DNA of 27,441 bases, from assembly GCA_038496445.1 (NCBI GenBank), contig JALMLS010000402.1, positions 1 through 27,441 of the forward strand. Reading direction: 5' to 3'. Of this stretch, positions 9,525-18,031 are shown one piece after another. Made by a program: the position numbers and the translations under genes. Every line of letters starts with the position of its first letter. Position 1 is the stretch's first letter. Origin of the DNA: Trichosphaerium sp. ATCC 40318 (lineage: Eukaryota; Discosea; Flabellinia; Trichosidae). The notes beneath the pieces were generated by a model, which saw only the letters and a program-made list of their open reading frames with translations, made no database searches and was not told the origin of the DNA.

Positions 9525-10434
9525 ATGGAAAAAGACAGCGCAGAGGAGGTACCAGTAAAAAAAACGCCAAAACGCTCGCGAAAAGGCTCTAAGAAGGGTA
9601 AAAAGTCTAATGGTAAAGAAGAGGTACGTTGTACAGAGATCAGCACAGTTTTTGTAAAATACGCACAGAGAGACACGTTAGATGACATAGACGACGCAGA
9701 CTTCGATATATCAGACGAAGAGCCAGAAAAAAAGGGTAAAGGGAGCTGGATGTATCGCAAAAAAAAGGGCATGGCATCAGCTGCTGCTTCATCCTCTCTT
9801 GGAAAACAGCTCATTTATAAATTTGTCGACAAAGAAACGTTAGACTTGCTGAACACTGTCAAAATTATGGTAGGACGTGAAAACAACCCTAAGTTTGCCA
9901 AAACATTGAAAAAAGACATTATTAAAATTGCTGTAAAGGTACAAATACCCCGAACTTTTTTTTTTTTCACTTTTTACAGTCAGTTATCAGAAAATGCCTT
10001 TTACTAAAGCAGAATTGATTTCTGAAGAAACTCATATACCTCTCATTAATCTATTATAACTTGTCTATCGTATTCACCATGCTGTGTAGGTTTTAATGCT
10101 TTATGAAGATAAAAAGTTGACAGACGACTCGTTTAACTCCCTTGTATCGGGTTTTAGACGTATATGTGCTTCTGTGCGTAATGGGTACAAGACGAATACA
10201 TTAAAAGGAAAAAGAGTTGAGAGGGTTTCAGAGCTTATTGGAGAGTTCAGTATTGGTATACGTAAGATATTAACTGGTTTGATAAGTCCAAAGACAGATA
10301 AGCGCATAGAGAGCATCTGTCTATATATAAGTGACGTCAAGTTCCTAAACACTGTTATCGCATACCCAGAGTTCGATAAAATCGCGTACGTGTCAAAAGA
10401 CAAAGACACTTATCTACGCGTTTTATACGCGTAG
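9525..10434 (+). CDS. TNFAIP8 (TIPE)-like protein, two exons
   Basis: Exons 9525-9938 and 10090-10434 (phase 0, donor GTACAA, acceptor TGTGTAG) give 252 residues. Residues ~10-35 are strongly basic (KKTPKRSRKGSKKGKKSNGK), followed by an acidic stretch. From about residue 88 to the end the helical pattern follows the TNFAIP8/TIPE family: LGKQLIYKFVDKETLDLL, KKDIIKIAVKVLMLYEDKKL, FRRICASVRN, then ILTGLISPKTDKRIESI and ISDVKFLNTV, equivalent to HLTPKSHGRINHVF and FADVEFLTTL of the animal proteins. In animals this fold has a hydrophobic cavity that carries phosphoinositide lipids and regulates death and inflammation signalling. Those roles cannot be transferred here. The basic N-terminal tail is not a family feature and could serve membrane or nuclear targeting. 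The assignment rests on motif matching by eye. Confidence 0.82.
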
Positions 10435-10901
10435 TTGATTCTTTATTTTTTATTAAAAACGCACTACGCAGAGCGTAACGACTACGTGTTTTAGCTTAAA
10501 TGAATATTTTGAAATTTCGTTTTGTTATTTTTATTCAACTCCTTTTTTTTTTTTTTGATGATTTGTTGTAGATGCACTCTTGCGTACTACCTGGAAGAGA
10601 TGAAAAAATATCAATAATCCAAACACACATCAATACTTGTGTAGTCTTGTTCGCGAGTATGCTGTATAATCTGTAATTTAGTAAGCCAACAAACCTAAAA
10701 CGCGAGCGCGTGCAAAAATAAAAAATTTATTAACCGCTCATAATCTATTTCTTATCTCTTTTATATCACGTGTTCACTCAATCACAATAAAGTCTCTCGA
10801 GTGACTTCAGTAACCATTTGGTGTTGTCAAGTGTTTACACGTGTCGACGGGAGTGGTTTGGACTGGTGTTGACTGCACTCATTTACAGTCGTTATCGCGA
10901 T
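10435..10901. other. Intergenic / leader of small ORF
   Basis: A poly-T tract lies near 10540. Two CACGTG sites (10767, 10838) lie ahead of the small ORF. At about 10871-10888 there is a TTGAC plus pyrimidine-TTTACAG pattern that could be a branch site and acceptor, so the ORF may be the 3' exon of a spliced gene whose first exon I cannot see. Confidence 0.35.
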
Positions 10902-11093
10902 ATGGGAATCGTTTTAGGCGTTCAAGGTTATCACGTGTTTAATGAATGGCAGTCAAAAGTAGAACCTGCGCAAACGGCTATGGACGATGAAGAATTTGAT
11001 AGATTTAGAGAGGAATGCATTCAAGACATGATAAACGGCAACCCAAAGCTAACAAGAGATATTGCTGCAGCAAAATTTGATGCTCTCACGTGA
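10902..11093 (+). CDS. Small unknown protein or terminal exon, 63 aa
   Basis: An ATG at 10902 opens MGIVLGVQGYHVFNEWQ, followed by an acidic helical stretch (AMDDEEFDRFREECIQDM) and NGNPKLTRDIAAAKFDAL, ending at TGA. Composition and helical periodicity look coding, but I recognise no family. Glycine at position 2 would allow N-myristoylation if this is the true start. The same frame is open upstream to about 10818 without an ATG, and an acceptor-like TTTACAG ends at 10888, so it could be the second exon of a longer gene. Three CACGTG motifs lie within 350 bp, at 10838, 10932 and 11087. Confidence 0.4.
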   Translation: MGIVLGVQGYHVFNEWQSKVEPAQTAMDDEEFDRFREECIQDMINGNPKLTRDIAAAKFDALT

Positions 11094-12560
11094 ATTAGTG
11101 TAGAAATTATGGATTAGTATGTTAATATTCATCCAGTATTCATTTTACAAATATTTGATGGCACGTGTTTTCTTCTGCAGCATAGGCAAATAGAACTATC
11201 AGAAAGCAATGTTAAGTGGTTGCAATAAACTAAAGCAATTGTTATAAAGAAGGAAAGGTGATTTCAAAAAAAAAACCATAAAAACACTTTTGCTAGCTGT
11301 ATTGTTTATTACATGATTTGTTTAACAGGCCATTAATTGTGTTAGTGCGTCTCATACTAAAGCCAAAACATATTTGCGCAGGTGGTGATCAATTGGAGGT
11401 CGTATACTTATGTATTGCATAAGAAGTTGACCCAATTTGTCAACAAAAAAGATTAAACTATATTCGTATTGAGTTTGTCATTCAATAATCTGGTTCAACT
11501 CCACAGCACTTGGCGCTAATTTCAGCATGTGATTAAGTGCAACAGTCAAACGACATAGTCATTTGCAATATCGTTATCAACTTTTTAACTTTGGAATTGC
11601 TTGGTTTGGCTTGTGGCCTTATTTAGACTTTCGTCAAATCCTTTCTTTTTGTGCTTTTCACTTTATTTCACTTTTCGCTTTTCTGCTAGCAAGACGCATC
11701 TCAATTAGCTTTGGATTTGCCCTGAAATAACGCTATTCTATTTTTAGAGTAAGCCTCTTGTAGCAGCCACGTGACTTTCTATTCTTAAGGCTCCCGTTAA
11801 GTACTGCACAAGGATGCACTAATGGCATTGCTTCTTACATAGAAAAATCACGCTGAGACATGTGTTTCTGACGATAACATTGTCAATTCAAAATTAGGCT
11901 TCAGAGACTACAGAAAATAGCAGAAGAGTCTTTGTTTTTTTTAGTTGTCCGTGTATCAACAATCGAACAAATCTGATCGTCTCCCTCTGTAGCCCATATT
12001 TACCGTTCTTTATGGCGTATGAGAATGTTGCTGGAGGTCGTGCTACGGACCTTACTAGTAACTTACGGCGTCAAAACACATGCTGAGGTTCATACTATTA
12101 AGCTTCGCAGCACTGCATGATGAAGTGCAACTAAACCATTTACTACTTTTCCATGTTGACTGTATAATATCTAGCCACTGCCAGCAGAGATGTGCTGCTA
12201 CCACGTTGTTCAGAACTTGTTGGTTTTTGTATAAAACCTGTGCTACTACATATGGAAAAGGAACCTTTTTAAATACAGTTTCTGTGGTCACGTGCTACAG
12301 CTTGCAATAATACAGCTCCCATGTAACAATATTTACAACCATAAAGACAGAATCAGAGCATCATTGTTGTCCAAGTGTCTGTAAAACAAAGAAAAAAAAG
12401 AGGAGAAAACTCCCATCCAATGTGGGAACTGTTTTTCTCCATTTTTCTGCTACTTACAGGTGGAATTCCTGGAGAGGCTGTAAAACAATGTACTTTGTAC
12501 GTCATATTGTCGCAGGAGTATCAAAACGTTTATTTAGTGAGTGTGGTGTCGTGTGGTACG
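11094..12560. other. Long intergenic stretch, no supported gene
   Basis: Nearly 1.5 kb without a frame I can defend. Overlapping open frames at 12055-12310 exist on both strands but match nothing. A 15-bp sequence (GGATTTGCCCTGAAA, 11713-11727) recurs at 14633-14647. CACGTG occurs at 11162, 11768 and 12289. The right edge is the 3' flank of the minus-strand selenoprotein gene. Confidence 0.4.
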
Positions 12561-12626
12561 AGAATAATTCTATTTCATGGCGCAAGGCTTCGAAAGAGTT
12601 TTCCAAGCGCCTATCATATTTATTCT
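12561..12626 (-). promoter_or_regulatory. SECIS-like element in the selenoprotein 3' UTR
   Basis: On the minus strand, about 105 nt past the stop codon, a stem-loop fits the eukaryotic SECIS plan. The lower helix is AGAATAA (12620-12626) with TTATTCT (12561-12567). The 5' core is ATGA (12614-12617). Exactly 11 nt, TAGGCGCTTGG, lead to an unpaired AAAA run (12599-12602). A small CTT/AAG mini-helix tops the loop, type II-like. The return strand is CC, TT, GCGCC pairing with GGCGC. The 3' core TGA is at 12575-12577, opposite the 5' TGA. Spacing between ATGA and the AA agrees with known SECIS elements. SECIS recruits SBP2 and the selenocysteine elongation factor so that UGA is read as Sec. The fold was drawn by eye. 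Confidence 0.75.
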
Positions 12627-12729
12627 AACGCAAACAAGAGTATTCACTCGTTGTTTTGATTGTCCAGAAGCCATCTATTGAAAATTCGCTTTAATAGCGT
12701 TGATGACCTACCATTTGTTAGTTTTATGC

Positions 12730-13158
12730 TTAAAAACCATGATGGCGTGCCGGCGCGTGGTTTTTCATGTGATGGCCCGTAGATAACTTAGAATAGTAAA
12801 GATTTCCCTTGTGGTCCATCACTTCGAATGCTCCTTCTCTAAAGACATAATTAAAAAGGACAATAAAGCAAATTAGAATTAATTACCTTGGTTTTCCACC
12901 TAAAATCGTTGGATGGTTACCTGCAATAGCAAGCTTTGGCATAGCGGCTTGAAGCGCATGTGCGAAAGCTTTGGAGGAAAAAATGTCAGAAAGTCGTTTT
13001 CATCCACTAAACGCTAGTAACATACCTTGAAATTGCCGGTTGTAACCTCACCCGGTACTAAAACACGATTGTAAGTATAAATGACTTCATCGAGCTCTAA
13101 GTGTGGCTTACCAGTATTCTATGTGTACCCATTCGTATGCTGCTTCTTTTGCTGCCAT
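12730..13158 (-). CDS. SelW/Rdx-type selenoprotein (CxxU), four exons
   Basis: Minus-strand exons are 13112-13158, 13026-13057, 12887-12968 and 12730-12838, with introns of 54, 57 and 48 nt (donors GTAAGC, GTATGT, GTAATT). They join to 89 residues with one in-frame TGA at 13048-13050. The protein starts MAAKEAAYEWVHIEYCTG-Sec-GYNRQF and continues through ALQAAMPKLAIAGNHP to GAFEVMDHKGNLYYSKLSTG. This is the thioredoxin-like SelW/Rdx fold: beta strand ending in CxxC or CxxU, then helix, GN, then GAFEV and a G-L-x-x-SKL-x-TG hairpin. The TGA lies exactly where the family has its second Cys or Sec (residue 19). The flanking splice junctions keep frame on both sides, and a SECIS-like element follows the true stop (TAA). 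The His-rich tail (HHMKNHAPARHHG) is unusual. The likely role is a small redox protein; the partner is unknown. Confidence 0.85.
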
Positions 13159-13560
13159 TCTCTGTTTCTTGCAATAATGTACTTGGATACTACCGTTGAC
13201 TTTGTTGATTTCCCTTTTTTTTTTTTTTGGAAAAAGTTACACATTGCAATTCATGTAAACACCCTTATTAGGTCCGTGTGACAACACCAAGACCCATGAG
13301 GATCAAAATTACGTGAGGAGTTACAATGTAGTGTATGTATGATCTCCAGAGGCACACGAATATGTCACTTTATTATGGAAGTGTTTTAGAAAACTCTGCA
13401 ACTCCTTTACATGGCAACCTGCTGGACTAGTCATGGCTAGACTACTTGTCATTAATTGAAGAGATACATTGAAAGCCACCAGGTATATAATTAGGTGTAC
13501 GCCTCAGATCCTCTCACATATCTGTGCAACTGAGTGAGTGTAAGGTAAAACACTAAATAA

Positions 13561-13780
13561 CTACAGGATTGTAATTAGTTGGGTGTCCAAACGGACATTG
13601 TCCTGCAACGGAAAGAGAGTACCATAAATCCACTCATCAAGCCTTCCCCAGGATTCATAACCAACACCATAGAATGCTTGATATGTTGATATCTACTGTT
13701 GTCGTCGTTGTACACGAGCTGTTCAACTTGGTAAGGATGAAGAAACAGTAGAGATGCTTCAACGTACAAAAAGATAAAGA
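13561..13780 (-). pseudogene. Chromo-barrel-like coding fragment (broken frame)
   Basis: On the minus strand, 13677 down to 13561 encodes AFYGVGYESWGRLDEWIYGT and then LFPLQDNVRL before a TAG. The FYxVxYxxxxxRLDEWI pattern resembles the chromo-barrel/Tudor-knot domain of MYST and MRG proteins (FYVHYxxxNKRLDEWV). Just upstream, 13780-13680 in another frame gives LYVEASLLFLHPYQVEQLVY then NDDNSRYQHIK, which reads like the strand preceding that motif. The shift could be a frameshift or a mis-seen intron. No complete gene is visible. The family match is short, so I treat it as a likely relic. Confidence 0.35.
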
Positions 13781-13894
13781 ACAGAACACTGAACTTGAAG
13801 GTGAAGTCGGTAGTGTTGTTGAAGGATCACAGTGATTGGAAGTACACAATCTATAGTATGTATAGTTGGTGTTGATGGAGAATGTATTTAGTTA

Positions 13895-14095
13895 CTATTT
13901 TACCAGTTACCAAAGTTGCAAAGCCATTTCATTTCTCCTGCTGAATCAGCCAAGTTCATGATGTCTATTTTGTTGACGATAACTACTATCTTTTCAGCAA
14001 AAGGAGAACCTTCCTTACAACTTCCTTGACTTATACATTCCTCTGGAAGAGACTTCATGAAAGGATCATCTGTAGTGATGTTCCTGGCTGGAAAG
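13895..14095 (-). other. Coding-like fragment with an NKID motif
   Basis: A minus-strand frame reads NITTDDPFMKSLPEEC, then FAEKIVVIVNKIDIMNLADS, and runs to a possible donor near 13910. A hydrophobic strand followed by NKID resembles the guanine-specificity motif NKxD of P-loop GTPases, but I see no P-loop or switch region nearby, so this is only suggestive. It lies upstream, in transcription order, of the chromo-barrel-like fragment and could belong to the same broken gene. Confidence 0.25.
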
Positions 14096-14587
14096 ACGTA
14101 AAAATAACTGGAACAGAAACTGAAAAAGTGTACATTGACAAGTGCATTGGAACGCCACTGTCTTCGTGGATCATCAGTTCCTTAGATGGAAATTTACTCT
14201 TCCTAAAACTTCCTTTATCAGATCAGTACTACACCCGTTTGGAAGATGTACAAATCCATCAGTCTGAGTCGTGATATTGAATTTGTTATTGCGCTTGTTG
14301 ATAGACTTGTACCATCGGATGAAGTTGCATTTTGAGGCCACCCGTCTACTCCAAAATTAAAGGTTGATAGACAATCTACAGAATCAAATCTCTTGGGTGC
14401 TATAGTACTGAATGAATTGGAATCTATCAATAGATGGCACGTTTATTATCAAAAAAAAGTGTACAGAGAGCTCGTGCTACTCGCTCCGCTACGTGAACGT
14501 AACACTCTAAACACCAGTTTCACCTTTAACCTTTATTGTCGCACAATAGCCTTGAAACGATACAATGGCTGTATACCTGCCTACTGA
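14026..14587 (+). other. Unresolved plus-strand coding-like frames
   Basis: 14026-14274 encodes an 82-residue frame (DVPGWKDVKITGTETEKVYI, TPLSSWIISSLDGN). From about 14230 another frame reads SLSRDIEFVIALVDRLVPSD, EVAF, a TGA, then GHPSTPKLKVDRQSTESN and LLGAIVLNELESINRW. Composition is protein-like, but frames shift and a stop intervenes. It overlaps minus-strand candidates. I recognise no family and cannot decide which strand, if either, is real. Confidence 0.25.
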
Positions 14588-15265
14588 CCAACTAGAGCAC
14601 ACAAGGGCAACAAAAGAAACGACAAGAGCAGAGGATTTGCCCTGAAAAAAAGCTATTTTGTATTAGCGCTAAACCTTATGTTGGGTGCGGTTTGTGAACA
14701 TAGGTACCCTTTTGCAACTCTGCAATCCAAACTGATTTTGCTTGAGTTAACTTTGTAAGTGTAATGGCGTGGTATCCAATAACATGAACGTTTGAAGCAA
14801 GGAAATGACAAGTTTGACAAGCTTTTCATCGCGATTTGGTTGTTTTGACGCAAGATGTGCGCTATTATCTCTGTAGGAAAGCTGCAATAAATTCATGCCT
14901 TCGATTTTACAATACCTACGCGGAAGTATAATATTGTAGTGTTATTTCGTAGCACGTGTTTAAATTTCAACTATTCTTTGTTACAACCAGTAATACAACA
15001 TTTTACATTTCATCTTGTGCTCGTGTATGGAGATGATAGAAGACTGAAGGTCGAAATTATTTCTTTTTGGCTTCGCTAGCATAGTCGCTACGTACGTTAT
15101 ATAACGAAGCTCTGGTAGACAATTGTCTGCGCAGGTAAATGACACAAGAGATATCGTACACTAAACGCGATTTTACAATGCGCGTTCATGTAAAAAAAAA
15201 CCAGTCACGTGAAGCTATAGAAAGGTTAGTATAAAAACCGCCAAGATAAAAGTACACAGCTAGCG
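14588..15265. other. Intergenic, no gene seen
   Basis: It holds the second copy of the 15-bp sequence GGATTTGCCCTGAAA (14633-14647) and CACGTG at 14953 and 15206. The right end has a TATAAAA (about 15232) ahead of the small ORF at 15266. Confidence 0.4.
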
Positions 15266-15370
15266 ATGTCGACATATAGTGCTTTATTTTCGAAAAGGGA
15301 AAAAAGAGAAAACTTTTCGAAAGCAGCATTGGGCTCTACTTTGTATAACAAGCGTTACACCCGCCAGTAA
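15266..15370 (+). CDS. Possible 34-residue peptide ORF
   Basis: An ATG at 15266 opens MSTYSALFSKREKRENFSKA and ends at TAA after 34 residues. The upstream order is CACGTG (15206), TATAAAA (about 15232), then the ATG, which resembles the promoters of the intronless genes here. There is no recognisable domain. It could be a first exon, a short peptide gene, or chance. Confidence 0.25.
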   Translation: MSTYSALFSKREKRENFSKAALGSTLYNKRYTRQ

Positions 15371-16097
15371 GCCGAAAAAAGGACAATGTTGGTATTGTCT
15401 CCAAAAAGTGAGCGACGGAGTTTAAATAATTACGTAGTAAACAATCACAGCCTAAAAAGAGCGTTTGGGACACTTATACGACCAGTCACGTGATATTTTC
15501 TTACGGAGGGTTTAAAATTACTCCGCTGTGCTTTAATGTAATCTAATACATTGTATCTAACCATTAACGAGTCTATTGTATTTATTGTTTAAGTCATGGC
15601 TTCTAAAAACGGTAAAAAAACTAAATAACATTTCTTCACCTGCCACAACTTAGTCACATAATATCATCATCTGACAACACACGCATCTCTGGAAATTTAC
15701 TATACCAAGGGTGGAAATAGATCGTGATACACAAGAAGAAAAAGTAGACACTGTACTCTAACCCCAGCAGACCCAAAAAAATCCAAAAGACTCTAAAAAA
15801 AATCAAATGTTACATTACAGACAAAAGAAAAAGGTCTCCAAGCAGAATTATAAAACAGTCTCACAAAGTTTTAACAATCCAGTTAAATACATCGTAATAC
15901 AGTACGTATAAAAACCTATACAAGACGACAAAAAACAAAAAACCCAAGTGAAAAAAAACCAAATCAAAAAAAAAAAAAAAAAGTTTTCGCGTCGTTTCGG
16001 TTTTTTTTCATCTGTCACGTGATGTGGTTGTTCGTTATCTAACAAGGCTATAAATAGAGATACTCATAGAAGGCCAGACGAACCTAAACGCGATTTA
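15371..16097. other. Intergenic with promoter of the MORN gene
   Basis: A-rich sequence with a tiny ORF at 15596 (MASKNGKKTK) that might be a first exon but for which I find no partner. CACGTG sites lie at 15487 and 16016. A clear CTATAAATAG TATA box at about 16048-16057 lies about 45 bp upstream of the MORN-protein reading frame. Confidence 0.5.
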
Positions 16098-16928
16098 TTG
16101 AGTGGCACATATCACACAACAGACAAGGCAAAAGCGTTCCCACTAGCGCTTGTATCCTTGCCTCCAGAACTTCAACAACGTATCGCTAGTACCGACACAG
16201 AGCTCTATAAACTATGGCCTCTAATTTCAAAGAACGCTGCTATGATGACGCGATACGATACGTCGCTCAGACCAGCAGGTACTTGGAAGACCTTCTACAA
16301 GTGTGGTAGCGTTCATGCTGTCTGGAACAGATGCGACGGTGAACATAGAACTTACTATCGAAGAGGCCAAATAAAGAGCCTTTGTTTTATTGATCCTGAC
16401 ACGCTGAGGCGAGAAGGAAAGTACAAAGAGTGGCACAAAAACGGACAACTAAAACTTCTCTGCTATTTTCGAAAAGGTGTCAAGGAAGGAAGGGCGAGGC
16501 ACTGGCGTCCAGATGGTAGATTGAAGCTCGACTGCGTTTTTAAGAAAGGACTGAAGGAAGGTGAAGCGAAGCAGTTTAGAGCGAATGGTATGAAGAAGGC
16601 GACTTGTTTTTATAAGAAAGGAAAACGAGATGGATTGTTTGAAGAGTGGCACAAGAACGGAAAGATAAAGACAAAGTGTTTCTATAAAAAAGACTTGTTA
16701 GACGGAAAGTGCCTTGAATGGTATCACAACGGACAACTAGAGAAGGATTGCTATTATATAAAAGGAAAGAGAGAGTATAAGTACGAAACATGGCATTCTA
16801 ATGGACAATCAAACATAACTTGTTACTGGATATGTGGTAGGATACAAGGAGAGTTTAAAAGAATGGATATGCACGGACATGTTGACGTTCATTGTCATTA
16901 CCATATATCTCTATCTAAATGTAAATAA
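16098..16928 (+). CDS. MORN-variant repeat protein with F-box-like N-terminus
   Basis: About 276 residues, no intron. Residues 20-50 (LVSLPPELQQRIAST and TELYKLWPLISKN) resemble an F-box-like helix pair. From residue ~60 onward there are nine or so repeats of about 23 residues with the core EWHKNGQLKxxCxYKKGKxxG, the MORN_2/YwqK-type variant. Such repeat proteins are found in bacteria and are multiplied in amoeba-infecting giant viruses and some protists. The start is odd. The frame is open only from 16023 and holds no ATG before 16242, which is downstream of the F-box-like part. At 16097 the DNA reads A-TTG-AGT, so the natural start would be ATG-AGT if one T were absent. Either a TTG start or a single-base lesion is possible. 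The TATA box position supports initiation near 16098. Stop is TAA. Confidence 0.78.
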   Translation: MSGTYHTTDKAKAFPLALVSLPPELQQRIASTDTELYKLWPLISKNAAMMTRYDTSLRPAGTWKTFYKCGSVHAVWNRCDGEHRTYYRRGQIKSLCFIDPDTLRREGKYKEWHKNGQLKLLCYFRKGVKEGRARHWRPDGRLKLDCVFKKGLKEGEAKQFRANGMKKATCFYKKGKRDGLFEEWHKNGKIKTKCFYKKDLLDGKCLEWYHNGQLEKDCYYIKGKREYKYETWHSNGQSNITCYWICGRIQGEFKRMDMHGHVDVHCHYHISLSKCK

Positions 16929-17026
16929 AATTGTATAACAACCATCTTCTTGCGTGTGCTTTGTTTTTCGAAAAGAGAAAAAAAAAACTAACTTCTGTTT
17001 GACTTGTTTAGACGCAGCACAGTTTC

Positions 17027-17522
17027 ATGTATACTACGCTTAAACCAACACTGTTAGTATTAATATTGTTATGTGCATCTATACAAACAGTTGCGCATCG
17101 CACAGGAAACAGTACGCCTTTAAAACACTAAGAAGTCGATCATACTCATTAAAATACTTAGTACCGCCACCGCCTGTGTCGAATAGTACAGCTCCAACAT
17201 CTAACTCTACAACTACACCAACAGTAGGTTCACCGACACAATATCCAACATTTTCGCCTACGCAGGCCGATGCACGTGCGTGAAAGGGTTTCTCTTTTTT
17301 GCTTTTGTTGTAAATTTCTTGCTTGTTTTTTTTTTAATGATTCCTAAAGAGCCTTTATCGGATTGGACGCTCGTCGCTATCATTGGAGGCGCCGTTGCTG
17401 GTGTCATTGAGATTTCCGTTATAATATGGTGTGTAATGTGTTGCTGCGTGTGTGCGCAGAAGCCAGAAGACATGCAGTCAGAAGAACGAGAATCGTTACT
17501 TCCAGAAAATGGTGTAAACTAA
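17027..17522 (+). CDS. Small type I membrane protein, three exons
   Basis: Exons 17027-17111, 17162-17275 and 17350-17522 join in frame to 123 residues (donors GTACGC and GTGCGT, acceptors CTTAG and AAAG). The N-terminus MYTTLKPTLLVLILLCAS is a signal peptide. A short ectodomain rich in Pro, Ser and Thr follows (VSNSTAPTSNSTTTPT), with several NxS/T sites, so it is probably heavily glycosylated. One membrane helix (TLVAIIGGAVAGVIEISVII) leads to a cysteine cluster (WCVMCCCVCA), probably palmitoylated. The short acidic cytoplasmic tail contains ERESLL, fitting the [DE]xxxL[LI] endosome/lysosome sorting signal. The topology is clear, but I recognise no family. Confidence 0.78.
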
Positions 17523-18031
17523 AGTAAAAAAGACACTAAAAAATGAGACTCCAAAATTACTGTCTGTAGCCCTACATCGCGTATAACCTTGTGTGAAAAT
17601 CAGTATGACAAATTGAAGCGACGTTATTTACGAAGAGGCACCAGAGTAGAAATGTTTTGAATTTTCATTCTTCACCTTTTTCAGCCAGTAGCGCTTAACA
17701 AGCATAACAACGTTCGCATGCATTGATATTATAAAATGATAGATATAACACTGTTGCTAAGAGTGACAACGGTTTTTTGTCTTTTCAGGCACGAAAACCG
17801 TCATCACGTGACTCTCACATGATTTTAGTGGCGCTTTTAGCGCTATCACGTGGAAACTTGATAAAACAAGGCCTTTATGCGGTTCAGAGTACGAGAGCGT
17901 GCCATGCAAACCTAGTGTCGGCATCGAGGCGAGAGATAACAAGGTACATTGTGATCATCTTAAGAAAGAAAGACAGAAGAAATTTCCGTCCGAATTTCTC
18001 TTTTGACTTTCTTACGCTTTGCCTACGCCAG
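17523..18031. other. Region holding the unresolved 5' end of the GH81 gene
   Basis: An ATG at 17736 opens a hydrophobic leader (MIDITLLLRVTTVFCLF), which could be the signal peptide of the glucanase-like gene. From about 17811 a frame without stops runs to AEAR-DNK next to a GTACAT donor (about 17955), in the right phase to join the exon at 18032. I could not find splice sites that link the two. CACGTG occurs at 17805 and 17847. Confidence 0.35.

Noticed and set aside
12055-12310. Overlapping open frames of about 76-78 codons on both strands
   Set aside because: Both strands are open equally, there is no domain, and no splice partner is visible. A faint F-box look on the minus strand is too weak.
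12375-12659. Plus-strand open frames over the selenoprotein 3' UTR
   Set aside because: They are antisense to the SECIS-like element and the 3' UTR and match no family.
13048-13050. TGA read as a reassigned Trp codon, or avoided by using GTGAGG as a donor
   Set aside because: The position matches the Sec/Cys site of SelW, a SECIS-like element follows, and the alternative donor would leave a 6-nt exon.
14230-14450. Faint similarity to a dynein heavy chain C-terminal segment
   Set aside because: Only a few residues agree, the frame has a TGA, and no other dynein motif is near.
15848-16045. Minus-strand frame with a run of Phe
   Set aside because: It arises from a poly-A tract in the MORN promoter region.
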